Part shown: positions 24,562 through 32,982 of the stretch, piece after piece
Layout of the letters: each line of letters begins with the position of its first letter
Numbering within the stretch: position 1 is the stretch's first letter
From: Akkermansiaceae bacterium
GTDB lineage: Bacteria > Verrucomicrobiota > Verrucomicrobiia > Verrucomicrobiales > Akkermansiaceae
NCBI GenBank assembly: GCA_903919975.1
Contig: CAIXKE010000063.1
Span: 1-34,074 of the forward strand
DNA length: 34,074 nt
Reading direction: 5' to 3'
Made by a program: the position numbers and the translations under genes
The notes under the pieces: generated by a model
What the model saw: only the letters and a program-made list of their open reading frames with translations
Database searches by the model: none
What the model was told of the DNA's origin: nothing

Positions 24562-24739
24562 AGCCCCCGCCGCAGGTTTTCATGAGAGCACTGATCCGCC
24601 TTTGCCGGCATCCGTGACCCGCCCTGCAAAAAATGCCGGAAGAATAGCAATTCCCGCACACACCGCGCGGCGAATGGAATCGCCAAGCCCACTCCAGTCC
24701 ACGTAGTCTGATCTCAATCAGACCGCAAAAACCAAGCTC

Positions 24740-26242
24740 ATGAAACCAGTCACTTTTAATAATACCGTCCTCCGCGATGGCCACCAATCCCTGGCCGCCA
24801 CCCGCATGTCCACCGAACAAATGCTGCCCGCAGCACCCATCCTCGATGATCTCGGTTTCAGCGGCTTGGAAACCTGGGGCGGCGCCACCATCGATTCCTG
24901 CCTCCGCTACCTCAACGAAAACCCTTTCGATCGCCTCCGAGCCCTCAAAAAAGCCGCTCCAAACACGCCGCAAATCATGTTGCTGCGCGGCCAAAACATC
25001 GTGCAATACACGAGCTTCCCCGATGACGTCGTCGAAGCTTTCGTTCGCGCCAATGCCGCCGCCGGACAAGATGTCTTCCGCATCTTCGACGCCCTCAATG
25101 ACACCCGCAACCTAGCCACCGCCATCAAAACGGTCCTTGATTGCAAAAAACACGCCCGCGGCGAGATCTGCTACACCACCAGCCCCGTCCACACCATCAC
25201 AGCCTTTGTTAGCATGGGCATCGAACTCGAAAAAATGGGCTGCAACTCGATCGGCATCAAAGACATGTCCGGCATCCTGACGCCGAAAATCGCCTACGAT
25301 CTCGTCAAGGAACTCAAAAGCAAACTCGGCATCCCGATCGTCCTTCACACTCATGACACCGCCGGCCTAGGTGCCGCCGCCTACCTCGCCGCCATCGATG
25401 CCGGTGTGGACACCGTCGAAACCTCGATCACTCCCTTCGCCAACGGCACCGGCCAACCGGACACCGTCCGCATGCTCGCCCTGCTGGAAGGTCACTCGCG
25501 CCGCCCGGATTACGATCCCGCAAAACTCCAAGAACTCCGCCTCCACTTCGAGGAAGTTTACAAACAACTCTCCAAGTTCACCAGCCCCGCCAACGAACGC
25601 GTCGATTCCGACATCCTCGTCTTCCAAGTCCCCGGCGGCATGCTCTCGAACTTCCGCAACCAACTCGCCGAACAAGGCATGGCCGACAAATTCGATGAAG
25701 TCGTCCGTGAAATCCCCGTCGTTCGAGAAGCCCTCGGCTGGATCCCACTCGTCACCCCCACCTCCCAAATCGTCGGCACCCAAGCGATGATGAACATCAA
25801 GTTCGGCCGCTGGAAAATGATCTGCCAACCCGCCCAAGATATCGCCCTCGGCAAATACGGCAAAGCCCCGGGCCCTATCAACCCGGAGATTCTCGCCTTG
25901 GTCGAAAAACAAACCGGCACCAAAGCCATCACCCAGCGCCCCGCCGACCTGCTCCAGCCGGGTCTGGAAAACCACAAAAAACAGTGTGCCGAAAAAGGCC
26001 TGCCCGCCACTAACGAAATCGCCGTCCTCTTCGCCATGTTCCCGCAACAAGTCGAGGCACTCATCAAAGGCACCCCACCCGCCGAAGCCAAACCCGCCGC
26101 AACTCCCGCAGCCGAGGCCAAGCCCGCAGCTCCCGTCGCGACTCCAGCATCCACCAGCAACTCCGCTTCCGCCCTCACCCACATGGTCCTCACCATCGAT
26201 GGCCACCGCCACGAAGTCAGCGTCGAGAAACTCAGCGCCTGA
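24740..26242 (+). CDS. Biotin-dependent carboxyltransferase (OadA/PycB/5S type) without a biotinyl domain
   Basis: This 500-residue enzyme has the DRE-TIM barrel: Asp13 in VLRDGHQSLAATRM, Lys174 (carbamylated in the family) in GIKDMSGILTP, and metal ligands His203 and His205 in VLHTHDTAGLGAA. The conserved-carboxylase domain (about 300-440) follows: PGGMLSNFRNQL, LVTPTSQIVGTQAM and KYGKAPGPIN. These proteins transfer a carboxyl group between biotin and pyruvate or a related acceptor. After an Ala/Pro-rich linker the protein ends at HMVLTIDGHRHEVSVEKLSA, the usual first strand before the biotinyl domain; the MKM biotin-attachment region is absent. Either the biotin carrier is a separate protein or the gene is 3'-truncated. 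The partner subunits are not in the window. Confidence 0.86.
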   Translation: MKPVTFNNTVLRDGHQSLAATRMSTEQMLPAAPILDDLGFSGLETWGGATIDSCLRYLNENPFDRLRALKKAAPNTPQIMLLRGQNIVQYTSFPDDVVEAFVRANAAAGQDVFRIFDALNDTRNLATAIKTVLDCKKHARGEICYTTSPVHTITAFVSMGIELEKMGCNSIGIKDMSGILTPKIAYDLVKELKSKLGIPIVLHTHDTAGLGAAAYLAAIDAGVDTVETSITPFANGTGQPDTVRMLALLEGHSRRPDYDPAKLQELRLHFEEVYKQLSKFTSPANERVDSDILVFQVPGGMLSNFRNQLAEQGMADKFDEVVREIPVVREALGWIPLVTPTSQIVGTQAMMNIKFGRWKMICQPAQDIALGKYGKAPGPINPEILALVEKQTGTKAITQRPADLLQPGLENHKKQCAEKGLPATNEIAVLFAMFPQQVEALIKGTPPAEAKPAATPAAEAKPAAPVATPASTSNSASALTHMVLTIDGHRHEVSVEKLSA

Positions 26243-26573
26243 TATATCTCTCACGGCGCGCTGGCTTCAGCCCAATGCCCTTAAGGATCCGCGTGTCGGA
26301 GCGCGTGCATTTTGCGCGCTGTTGGATGACGGACATACTGTCCGGCGGGTCGCTTCACAACTGACGGGTGACAGAATGTCGACGCTCCGTATACCTGCAT
26401 TTGCGTTGCCAAATCAGGAACTCCACATTCCGTCCCGGAAGCCAACATTCCAGGAGCTCCAAATCAGCCCCGCCAAATCAAAACTTCCGATCCAGCAAGC
26501 ACCCTCGCGTCCAAATCCAGCCACGGAATGTTAGTAGCAGCCATTCATATTTAAAATCTCACAAAAAAATCAC

Positions 26574-26593
26574 AGCCGTCCCACAGGACGGCT
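26574..26593. terminator. Palindrome AGCCGTCC-CACA-GGACGGCT, repeat or terminator
   Basis: AGCCGTCC (26574-26581) and GGACGGCT (26586-26593) form a perfect 8-bp stem with a 4-base loop. A very similar core (ACGGCTT-GGA-AAGCCGT) lies inside the Rhs gene at 1-17, so this may be a dispersed repeat. A T-run is lacking. The 26243-26573 interval has no gene I can support; it holds a CGGACA-TAC-TGTCCG inverted repeat at 26330-26344. Confidence 0.45.
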
Positions 26594-26656
26594 TAACTTG
26601 AGGTGACAAAGCGGGCTGGTGTTGAGTTTAAATCCCTGCCACTCGGTAGGGTGTTT

Positions 26657-27094
26657 ATGAAAAAAACACCACCAACCCGCAGCAATGTTGTCGTCATCAA
26701 GCAGATTCTCAACCTCATTCCTCGCGGAATGATCAACCGCCACACCCTTGAGACAGGTGTAGAAGCCAAGGCCCGCTCGTTCAGCGTGCTGAGTCATCTT
26801 TCAGCGACACTCTTCGCCCAGCTATCCCACGCCATGGGATTGAACGACGTTTGTGATTGGCTCCGGCTCAAGTCGGGCGCGCTATCACGTTTTGGTGTCA
26901 CTCCTCCATCCAAGAACGGACTCTCCAATGCCAACAAGGAACGTAACGCTGAGTTTGCGGAAAAACTGTTCTGGTCGGTGCTTGGGCATCTCCAGCACGC
27001 CAGTCCGGACTTTGCCGCAGGACGCAAGCGCAAGGGTTTACTGCGGCGCTTCAAGGTCAGAATCCATACGGTGGATTCGACAGTCACATTCTAA
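26657..27094 (+). pseudogene. IS4-family transposase, N-terminal fragment
   Basis: From the ATG at 26657 the reading is MKKTPPTRSNVVVIKQILNL, MINRHTLETGVEAKARSFSV, LSHAMGLNDVCDWLRLKSG and VRIHTVDSTVTF. This is the DUF4372 N-terminal region of IS4-type transposases, ending just at the first catalytic Asp (HTVDST). After that the sequence changes abruptly to ATTCTAAAAGACATTC, the REP-like repeat. A full family member has over 350 residues; only about 145 remain, so it is inactive. No inverted repeats were recognised at the left end. Confidence 0.8.
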
Positions 27095-27124
27095 AAGACA
27101 TTCTAAAAAACAGGATTTTAATCA
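27090..27124. repeat. REP-like hairpin at a gene-truncation point
   Basis: The sequence TAAAAAACAGGATTTTA (27104-27120) follows CTAAAAGACATT. It matches the 17-nt hairpin TAAAAGACAGGCTTTTA near the RAYT gene at 15 of 17 positions; the two changes fall on one base pair at the top of the stem. It sits exactly between the truncated IS4 transposase and the truncated rhomboid-like gene. Confidence 0.7.
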
Positions 27125-27436
27125 ATAACGCCTTGAAGCTGCCCCAAGTGTTTTCAAGGCCGCCGCTGACCATGAAGACGAAGCTCACCGCACAAATCAG
27201 CAGAAGGCGCTGACCGGGTTGAAGGTGCCGAATTGCGAGCCAGCGAAGAACATCGTGGCGACCCGCCAGACTTCCCGGGAGAAAATCTTCGCCCGGTCGA
27301 ACTCGAAAAACTGCCCGATGTCCGGCCGGATGATCTGCAACACGAAGACGAGAACGTGGAACAACGCGTAGTAGCGGAGGAATCCGGGAAATGCCAGCCA
27401 GCCGAAGCGGCGCTCCAATCGATCGAAAACAGTCAT
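27121..27436 (-). pseudogene. Rhomboid-like membrane protein, frameshifted and truncated
   Basis: From ATG 27436 the product is MTVFDRLERRFGWLAFPGFL, RYYALFHVLVFVLQIIRPD, then FSREVWRVATMFFAGSQFG. A stop follows after 79 residues. Shifting one base near 27225 restores GQRLLLICAVSFVFMVSGG, LENTWGSFKALL, which is the next membrane helix of rhomboid-like small membrane proteins seen in Verrucomicrobiota. The frame then ends in the REP-like repeat at 27120, so the 3' part was lost. It lies 73 bp downstream of the beta-propeller gene and could once have been its operon partner. The longer frame from 27679 is antisense to the propeller gene and is not real. Confidence 0.65.
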
Positions 27437-27509
27437 GTCGGCGGGGAACAACGCTGCTTCACGCCGATTGACAAGCGCGGGTCGCGACGAGAGCCAAAGA
27501 GACCGGTTT

Positions 27510-30500
27510 TTAACGATCCAAACGCTCCGTGCCATAATCCCCGAAAGGAACCAGCAAATCTCCGTCGGCGGCGATAGAGACCCGGCCAAGCTCAAAAGTC
27601 CAAGTTGAGAAATCCCACACCTTTGCCGCCTCGTCCTCGGCACCGGCGGCAAAGATGGAATCCCACTTGGTTCCAGCAATTACGCCTTGGGTCCAGCGGA
27701 GGTTGCTCGGCTGCCAGCCTATATCCAATGACGGCTCCTTGATCCAAGTCCCGGCATTTCCCAGCAGGCGCCTTTCCACGCCGTCGGCAAAGGTGGTATA
27801 GATGCGCCTTCCGCCGACTATGGAAACCGCATCCGCGGGCTCCGCGAGGCTGGCTACCAAGAACGCGTCAATCCCGTCGCTGGCGCTGACTTGGACGGTC
27901 TTGGCACCCTGACTGTCGACCGTCCGGGTGAATGCCAAAAACCCTTTGCTATCGAGCTCGCTGACGGCGAAGAGCTCGCCCGGCAGGTCGATTAACGGCC
28001 GAACGACTGGCGTCCCCAAGCTAGCGACTTTAACGACCGATACGGATTGGTAGGCTTGATCGGAATCAAGCCACGGACCGGAATCGCCATCCCTCCACCG
28101 GGTGATTCCCGCGACGACCAGCCCGTCCGCCGCGTCGCAGGCGTCGTTTAGCATCGATCCCAAAGGTCCAAGATCAACAGGGGCTTGGGCGACCGGGCTA
28201 TCCGGCATTGAGACGTCGAACACGAGCAATTGCGGCGCTTCCTGCGGAAGCCAGTAAGGTTGAACCGAGGGCCAGTAAGGTTGAACCGAGGGTTTGTTTT
28301 TCAAAGAATTGACGGTCGCCAAGAATCCCTTCTTTTTAGAGGACACCCGCACTGGCTCAGCCATCATTGTCATCGGCATGACTATATCATTCTGATAAAT
28401 TCCAAACCAATAGGAATATTGATAACTGATCGCGACAGCAGGGCGATTTGGCTGAGGCCAGAGCAAGCGATTGCTGACCAGCTGTGCGCCCGATTTCGGA
28501 TTCACCGAGCAAGTCCCTAGTAGGGTAAGTTCAGGCGCGGTCGAAGCATCATAGATATCGAGAATGAGTTGGTTGGCCTGGTTACCTCCATCGCCCATGA
28601 AGCGTGCCCAATAAACCCAGGGTGACGCGGACCCGATTTGCCGAAGGACGTAGAATTTGCCGTCGCGGTATTCCGCGGCCTTGACGGTCCCCTCGCCCAG
28701 ATCGATCTCTGCAAGAATCTGCTCAGGCAAAGTTGCCGGAGACACTCGTAAGGACGCACGTCCTTCACCGAATGATTGGCCATCCTCAATCTGGTATAAA
28801 TGAGCGCCCACTTCCAGCACCCGGTTCACGGGCCAAGCGAGTGATACCTCGGAAACCATGGCCGGAGCATCGCGGTCGGAAATATCAGCAACTGCCATCA
28901 CTCGCTGCGAGATCGAAACTACGGAGTTGCCGATGAGATCGGCACGGCGCGCGTCGAATTCATGAGCGATAAAACCACGGAGAATCAAATCGTGATTCAC
29001 GAGATCGATGTCGAGCAATTGCACGCCTGATTGCCCTGACGACCAATAGCTGGCCGATAGAGGAATCATTGCCAGCCCTGCATCCGGCAGGACTTTTAGC
29101 GCTTTGTCATTCCATACGGCTTCACTAAATGACCCCCAATCTCCGAGATTGAGGCGGCGTAGTAGTTTCGGATCCGCTGGATTCGCAACATCGAAAAGCG
29201 AAGCCGCGACCCTTCCAGACTCCATGCCGATGGAAAATAGCAGGTCGCCGATTGGCTGCAAATAGGAAGACCAACCCGGAACTTCAAGATGGCCGGCCAC
29301 AACGGGATTCAGGGGGTCGGTAAGATCCACCACCCATAGCGGATCCGTTTGCCTGAAGGTCACCACATAAGCTTTATTCCCGGCGAAGCGCGTCGCATAA
29401 AGGCTTTCGCCGTTAGCCTCGGTGAGTTCAATTCTGCCGAGCACGCGATCTTCGACTACCATCGGATGAACAGCTTCTGGTGACCAAGCACGGAAATTTT
29501 CAATGATCGTTTTTGGGGCCCGGTCCGAGTCGCTGCTGCGGCTTTCTGAAATGGCTGTCAGCACGTTGTTGCTCCACTGAATCCTATATTTGTTAGAAAT
29601 TACTCCTTCTGTTCGGATTCCTCCTGCCATCTGAACCAGTCCTGCAGAACGGATCGCAAAAACGGACACATCGGAAGCATTCCACAGCCCGGATGGGCTG
29701 GTCGTTACCGCCAGCCAGTCGGGTCCCGAGGAAATCAACGGTCTATCACCTTCAATCCATGTTTCACCAGCTGCCAATGGCGGGTGATCCTCGGAGAGTT
29801 GCCACTCGGTGAGATGGCATTGAGAATCCCACTCGGTGGTAGCCAGAACCAAGCGGTTTCCTACCAAACGACTGTCTTCGAGGCTGCCTGGAATATCTTG
29901 AGTGAAGGTGATTTCGGCCCTGCCTCCTGATATCTTGACGAGATTTATGCGCGTCCACTGATCAGCTCCCCACGAGCCGCCTTGAGTCAGAAGGACCACC
30001 GTGCGATCCTCTTGAGTTTCGGGCAGCATGTAGAGATCCTGGCCAATAGCAGGAAGGCGCAATGAGGCCATGAGGCGAGGATCCTTAGGATCCGTCAAAT
30101 CCAGCACCTGCAAACCGCGCAGTTGGTTGAAGAAATAGACTGTCTTTCCCTCCACCTTCCAAATATCCGCCTCTACCGGAATCGAGGTGGGTGCTTGATC
30201 GTTGACTGCGGTGGACTGCATCATCATTGGCAGCGCCCGCATGTAATCAAGCCCCACGGAGGCGGGATGAGACGCGGCAGCCGACTTGATTGGGCCGAAG
30301 CGCTTTTGCCCCTGATAAAACTTCGCTGGAAATTTATCGCGAGACATCGCGCCCCCTACATACCAACCAAGCGCCCGCCATTGGATTTTTTTGCTATCTG
30401 ATGTGAGGTCGAATGTGAATGAGCCGGCAACTCCGTCATGAGAAGTCACGGTCTTCCAACCGCCCGGGCGTTGGCAGCTTTGCAGGGATACGCTCGCGAT

Positions 30501-30677
30501 CCCTTCCGGGACCATGACGGTTGCCGTCTGGCGATCTGCCGCAATTTTAAGATTTAAAGATCTCCAACTGCCCTTTGCCGCAGACAGCGAACTGGCCGTT
30601 CCCAAAAAAATCCCCGCCAGCAACAGCAGCGAGAGACGTAAACCGATCCTAAATTTAGGCAAGAGATGAGTTTTCAT
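27510..30677 (-). CDS. Secreted beta-propeller protein
   Basis: This 1055-residue protein has a signal peptide (MKTHLLPKFRIGLRLSLLLL, AGIFLGTASSLSAA). After an N-terminal domain of about 120 residues comes a large beta-propeller of the secreted LVIVD/Beta_propel type. Its blades share the pattern of a strand, then DLTDPxxP: VLDLTDPKDPRLMASLRLPA, VVDLTDPLNPVVAGHLEVPG, LFDVANPADPKLLRRLN, VADISDRDAPAMVSEVSL, VFDVSMPDSPVAQAPVD. These proteins sit in the periplasm or outside the cell; the ligand is unknown. A perfect 21-bp tandem duplication at 28251-28292 gives PSVQPYW twice in a loop. An 8-bp inverted repeat lies upstream (30705-30738). It is followed by a decayed rhomboid-like gene. Confidence 0.82.
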   Translation of the reverse strand: MKTHLLPKFRIGLRLSLLLLAGIFLGTASSLSAAKGSWRSLNLKIAADRQTATVMVPEGIASVSLQSCQRPGGWKTVTSHDGVAGSFTFDLTSDSKKIQWRALGWYVGGAMSRDKFPAKFYQGQKRFGPIKSAAASHPASVGLDYMRALPMMMQSTAVNDQAPTSIPVEADIWKVEGKTVYFFNQLRGLQVLDLTDPKDPRLMASLRLPAIGQDLYMLPETQEDRTVVLLTQGGSWGADQWTRINLVKISGGRAEITFTQDIPGSLEDSRLVGNRLVLATTEWDSQCHLTEWQLSEDHPPLAAGETWIEGDRPLISSGPDWLAVTTSPSGLWNASDVSVFAIRSAGLVQMAGGIRTEGVISNKYRIQWSNNVLTAISESRSSDSDRAPKTIIENFRAWSPEAVHPMVVEDRVLGRIELTEANGESLYATRFAGNKAYVVTFRQTDPLWVVDLTDPLNPVVAGHLEVPGWSSYLQPIGDLLFSIGMESGRVAASLFDVANPADPKLLRRLNLGDWGSFSEAVWNDKALKVLPDAGLAMIPLSASYWSSGQSGVQLLDIDLVNHDLILRGFIAHEFDARRADLIGNSVVSISQRVMAVADISDRDAPAMVSEVSLAWPVNRVLEVGAHLYQIEDGQSFGEGRASLRVSPATLPEQILAEIDLGEGTVKAAEYRDGKFYVLRQIGSASPWVYWARFMGDGGNQANQLILDIYDASTAPELTLLGTCSVNPKSGAQLVSNRLLWPQPNRPAVAISYQYSYWFGIYQNDIVMPMTMMAEPVRVSSKKKGFLATVNSLKNKPSVQPYWPSVQPYWLPQEAPQLLVFDVSMPDSPVAQAPVDLGPLGSMLNDACDAADGLVVAGITRWRDGDSGPWLDSDQAYQSVSVVKVASLGTPVVRPLIDLPGELFAVSELDSKGFLAFTRTVDSQGAKTVQVSASDGIDAFLVASLAEPADAVSIVGGRRIYTTFADGVERRLLGNAGTWIKEPSLDIGWQPSNLRWTQGVIAGTKWDSIFAAGAEDEAAKVWDFSTWTFELGRVSIAADGDLLVPFGDYGTERLDR
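28251..28292. repeat. Perfect 21-bp in-frame tandem duplication
   Basis: The unit CCAGTAAGGTTGAACCGAGG plus G occurs twice without spacer. It encodes PSVQPYW twice on the minus strand, so the propeller frame stays open. Two identical copies suggest a recent event. Confidence 0.95.
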
Positions 30678-30704
30678 GGAGTTGAGTAGCTTAACGAAGA
30701 CACC

Positions 30705-30738
30705 ACTGATCCGTTGATCATCTGAAGATTGGATCAGT
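30705..30738. promoter_or_regulatory. 8-bp inverted repeat upstream of the beta-propeller gene
   Basis: ACTGATCC (30705-30712) and GGATCAGT (30731-30738) are perfect mirror arms, 18 bases apart, 28 bp upstream of the propeller start codon. It could be an operator or a 5'-UTR stem. From 30739 to 30850 I see no gene. Confidence 0.3.
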
Positions 30739-30850
30739 TATTTGCCAAAAAAACCCAATTGAGCGGATGGCGGTTTCAGATCGTTAACGAACAAAAGTTA
30801 GATAGCCAGAGGCAGGGATTCGTTCAGCCTGGTTTCACAACAAACTGACT

Positions 30851-31222
30851 GTGAACAACAAACACCGCCACCTCTGTGCGGAAAACCGCAAAAGTGATCG
30901 CCAACATGAAGCAAGCCGGAAAGACCCAGAACTAGATCGCTCAAGCCGTCGGGTGCAGCCAAAGCACCATCAGCAATGATCTGTCCCGCAACCGAGGCGA
31001 ACGCGGCTACCAACCCTCCCAGGCCCAACGTCTCGCGACCGAAAGGAAGAGCCAGAAAAGGACCCGCCCGAGGGTCATGGTCGGCATTATCAAGGACGAG
31101 GTCGAGGCGCGGCTGAGGATCAAGCACAGCCCGGATCAGATCAGCAAGTCACTTGTCCTTCGGGACTTGTATGTCAGCCATGAGGCAATCTATCAACACA
31201 TTGCGAATGACAGGAAGGCCAA
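30851..31222 (+). pseudogene. IS30-family transposase fragment with two lesions
   Basis: From GTG 30851 the frame reads NNKHRHLCAENR, then an extra A in the AAAA run near 30890 shifts it to KVIANMKQAGKTQN. A TAG at 30933-30935 replaces a codon, and the same frame continues IAQAVGCSQSTISNDLSRNR, the helix-turn-helix of IS30 transposases. It goes on through GERGYQPSQAQRLATERKS, HSPDQISKSL and VSHEAIYQHIANDRK. It breaks off near 31222, before the DDE catalytic core. The right-hand part is replaced by the TpsB remnant. Confidence 0.78.
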
Positions 31223-31289
31223 CCCCTTCCCCTTCCACAGACGGCCCTTCAGTGTATTCTCCGCGCAAGGTAAAAAAGCAAATTCCTAG

Positions 31290-31886
31290 CATCACAGCTC
31301 GGGCCGGGGAATCCTCGGCTCGGATGATGAGGATTTCATCGCGCTTGGGGCGGACGGTGCGGACTCCTTGATCGCCAGGATCGAGCTGGAACGCACTCTC
31401 AAGCTGGGGCAATCGGCTACTCTCGCAGGCCGCTGCCAGGCGCAGTGGGCGGATTCCCATGTCCTTTCGTCAGATCAAATTTCGGCTGGCGGGGTGGATC
31501 GGGCGCGCGGATTTGACGAGACTGTCGGTTATGCGTCGAAGGGGCTAGTTGCCAGCATTGAGCTGCAATCGTGTGCCTATCAAACTTTCAAGGCGGGTGA
31601 ATTCCAAGCGCTCGCCTTTTTGGATGGTGCCGTTTTGAATCGCGAGCAGCCGCTTGATGCGGGGCAACTGACGTCCGCCGGGGTGGGCGTGCGTTGGCGT
31701 TACGAGGACCGGCTACTCGGCAAAATCTATCTAGGTATTCCGATCGATTTTCCGGAAGATGAGGATGGCGCTGCGTTATTGCACTTTTCGGTGAGCGCCA
31801 CTGGTAGGTGGTGGCTCATTGGGGACCCTGCAAAACGGTGTTTGCGGCTGAGGGGGCGAGGGGTATTCCGCTGTGATCTATGGTGA
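31290..31886 (+). pseudogene. C-terminal beta-barrel fragment of a TpsB/ShlB/FhaC outer-membrane transporter
   Basis: The open frame from 31290 to 31886 encodes GSDDEDFIALGADGADSLIA, RIELERTLKLGQSATLAGRC, QAQWADSHVLSSDQISAGGV, DRARGFDETVGYASKGLVAS, IELQS, LAFLDGAVLNREQ and LTSAGVGVRWRYEDRL. This is the last third of the barrel of two-partner secretion transporters, including the SSxQ..aGG...RGY/F-type motif. POTRA domains and the first strands are absent; an IS30 remnant sits in their place. The C-terminus (LHFSVSATGRWW then a divergent tail) seems out of frame at its very end, overlapping the end of the anti-sigma gene on the other strand by 71 bp. No TpsA exoprotein gene is visible. Confidence 0.72.
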
Positions 31887-32982
31887 GGGAAAAGCCGATG
31901 GGCACGATGGCAGAGGCACCCAAACTGAAATCAAAGGACTCCGTCGCTCCTGAGGCGGCTTCCGGAAGCTCTCCCACGTGGATGGGCGTTTTGCCATCCT
32001 CCGTGGTTACCCAGAGATTGTAGGATTGGTCAGGATTTTTTTCCGGTAAATTACACACAACCAACGTGCCGGTGTCCCTTGCCGCATCATAGATGGGCAT
32101 GGCCGACATCTTGGCGCTGAGAGCGGGGCCACCGGCAACCTGGGCGAGCGGGGACGGGGATATTTCTACCGGTGCGTCTGTTGCGGCAAGCCGCGCCAAG
32201 CTTGCGATAATGTCCTGCTTGGCCAAAAAATTTCCGCCGGAGAGTGTGGTTTCGCCCATCAAGGCGTCTCCGAGAATGCTGGTAATGGGCGGTTCGTTAT
32301 CGGCGAGAGCGAGCGACGGAGAATCCTTGCGGATGGTGGCGGGCGGACTCATGCACATTACGATGGGCCAGGACATTCCGGCCACTGCGTGAAAACGTTG
32401 TTTGTCCCGCTCGGCAGCACCTTGTAACTTTTCGCGCAGCACTTCGATTTCTTGAATGAGCCGGCGAGTTTCGATTTTCGAGATTGTCCTGCCCTCGGTG
32501 TCCCGGATACCAGCCACCTCGGCATTTCCAGAGGAAGACGGAGCACCGAAAGGCGGCAGGGGGACTTGATCGGCGGAGGCGGGATCCGGAGAGGGTTTTT
32601 CTTGGGGATTTCCCGTCACGTTCGGGATGGGCGGGAGCTGCTGGGCTAGTTTTGGGGTTCGATTTTGGGTGGCGGGTTCCCGCTGAATGAGCAAGATGGC
32701 GGTGAGCGCGGCGGCGGCGGCCCAGCCGGAGATGCCTAGCCAGTTGGTGTGTTTCGCCGGATTGAGGCCGAGACGGGTGTGCAGGCGATCGCGCTGACCG
32801 GCCCGCGAGGCGAGTGGGGCGGCGGTGGCGGCAGCGATGGCGGCGGTGAGGGAGTTTATTTCCCGATACGCCTTTTCGAGTTCCGGGTCCTCGCGCAGCG
32901 CCTGGTCGAAGCTGGCAGTCTCGTCGGCATCTAGCATTCCAAATGTCCGCCAAGCGGCGTTTTCGTGATGATCAGAATTCAT
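31816..32982 (-). CDS. RskA-like anti-sigma factor
   Basis: This 388-residue single-pass membrane protein has an N-terminal cytoplasmic anti-sigma domain (MNSDHHENAAWRTFGMLDAD, ETASFDQALREDPELEKAY), a transmembrane helix at about 82-100 (LGISGWAAAAALTAILLI), a Pro-rich linker, a short coiled coil (ETRRLIQEIEVLREKLQ) and a periplasmic RskA-type C-terminal domain (YNLWVTTEDGKTPIHVGELP, FSLTIDHSGIPLAPSAANTV). RskA-type proteins hold the cognate ECF sigma factor at the membrane and release it after a signal, often by regulated proteolysis. The ATG overlaps the sigma stop codon by 11 bp, implying translational coupling. The M50 protease at 22743 might be able to act on it, but that is speculation. 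Confidence 0.88.
   Translation of the reverse strand: MNSDHHENAAWRTFGMLDADETASFDQALREDPELEKAYREINSLTAAIAAATAAPLASRAGQRDRLHTRLGLNPAKHTNWLGISGWAAAAALTAILLIQREPATQNRTPKLAQQLPPIPNVTGNPQEKPSPDPASADQVPLPPFGAPSSSGNAEVAGIRDTEGRTISKIETRRLIQEIEVLREKLQGAAERDKQRFHAVAGMSWPIVMCMSPPATIRKDSPSLALADNEPPITSILGDALMGETTLSGGNFLAKQDIIASLARLAATDAPVEISPSPLAQVAGGPALSAKMSAMPIYDAARDTGTLVVCNLPEKNPDQSYNLWVTTEDGKTPIHVGELPEAASGATESFDFSLGASAIVPIGFSLTIDHSGIPLAPSAANTVLQGPQ

Noticed and set aside
26243..26573. Possible gene between the carboxyltransferase and the IS4 fragment
   Set aside because: Open frames there have poor codon use and no recognisable motif; the stretch has only short inverted repeats.
27437..27679. Upstream extension of the rhomboid-like frame
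   Set aside because: It overlaps the 3' end of the beta-propeller gene in another frame and has no conserved content; the membrane protein starts at 27436.
31149..31460. Minus-strand open frame opposite the IS30/TpsB junction
   Set aside because: It is antisense to two recognisable coding remnants and has no motif of its own.
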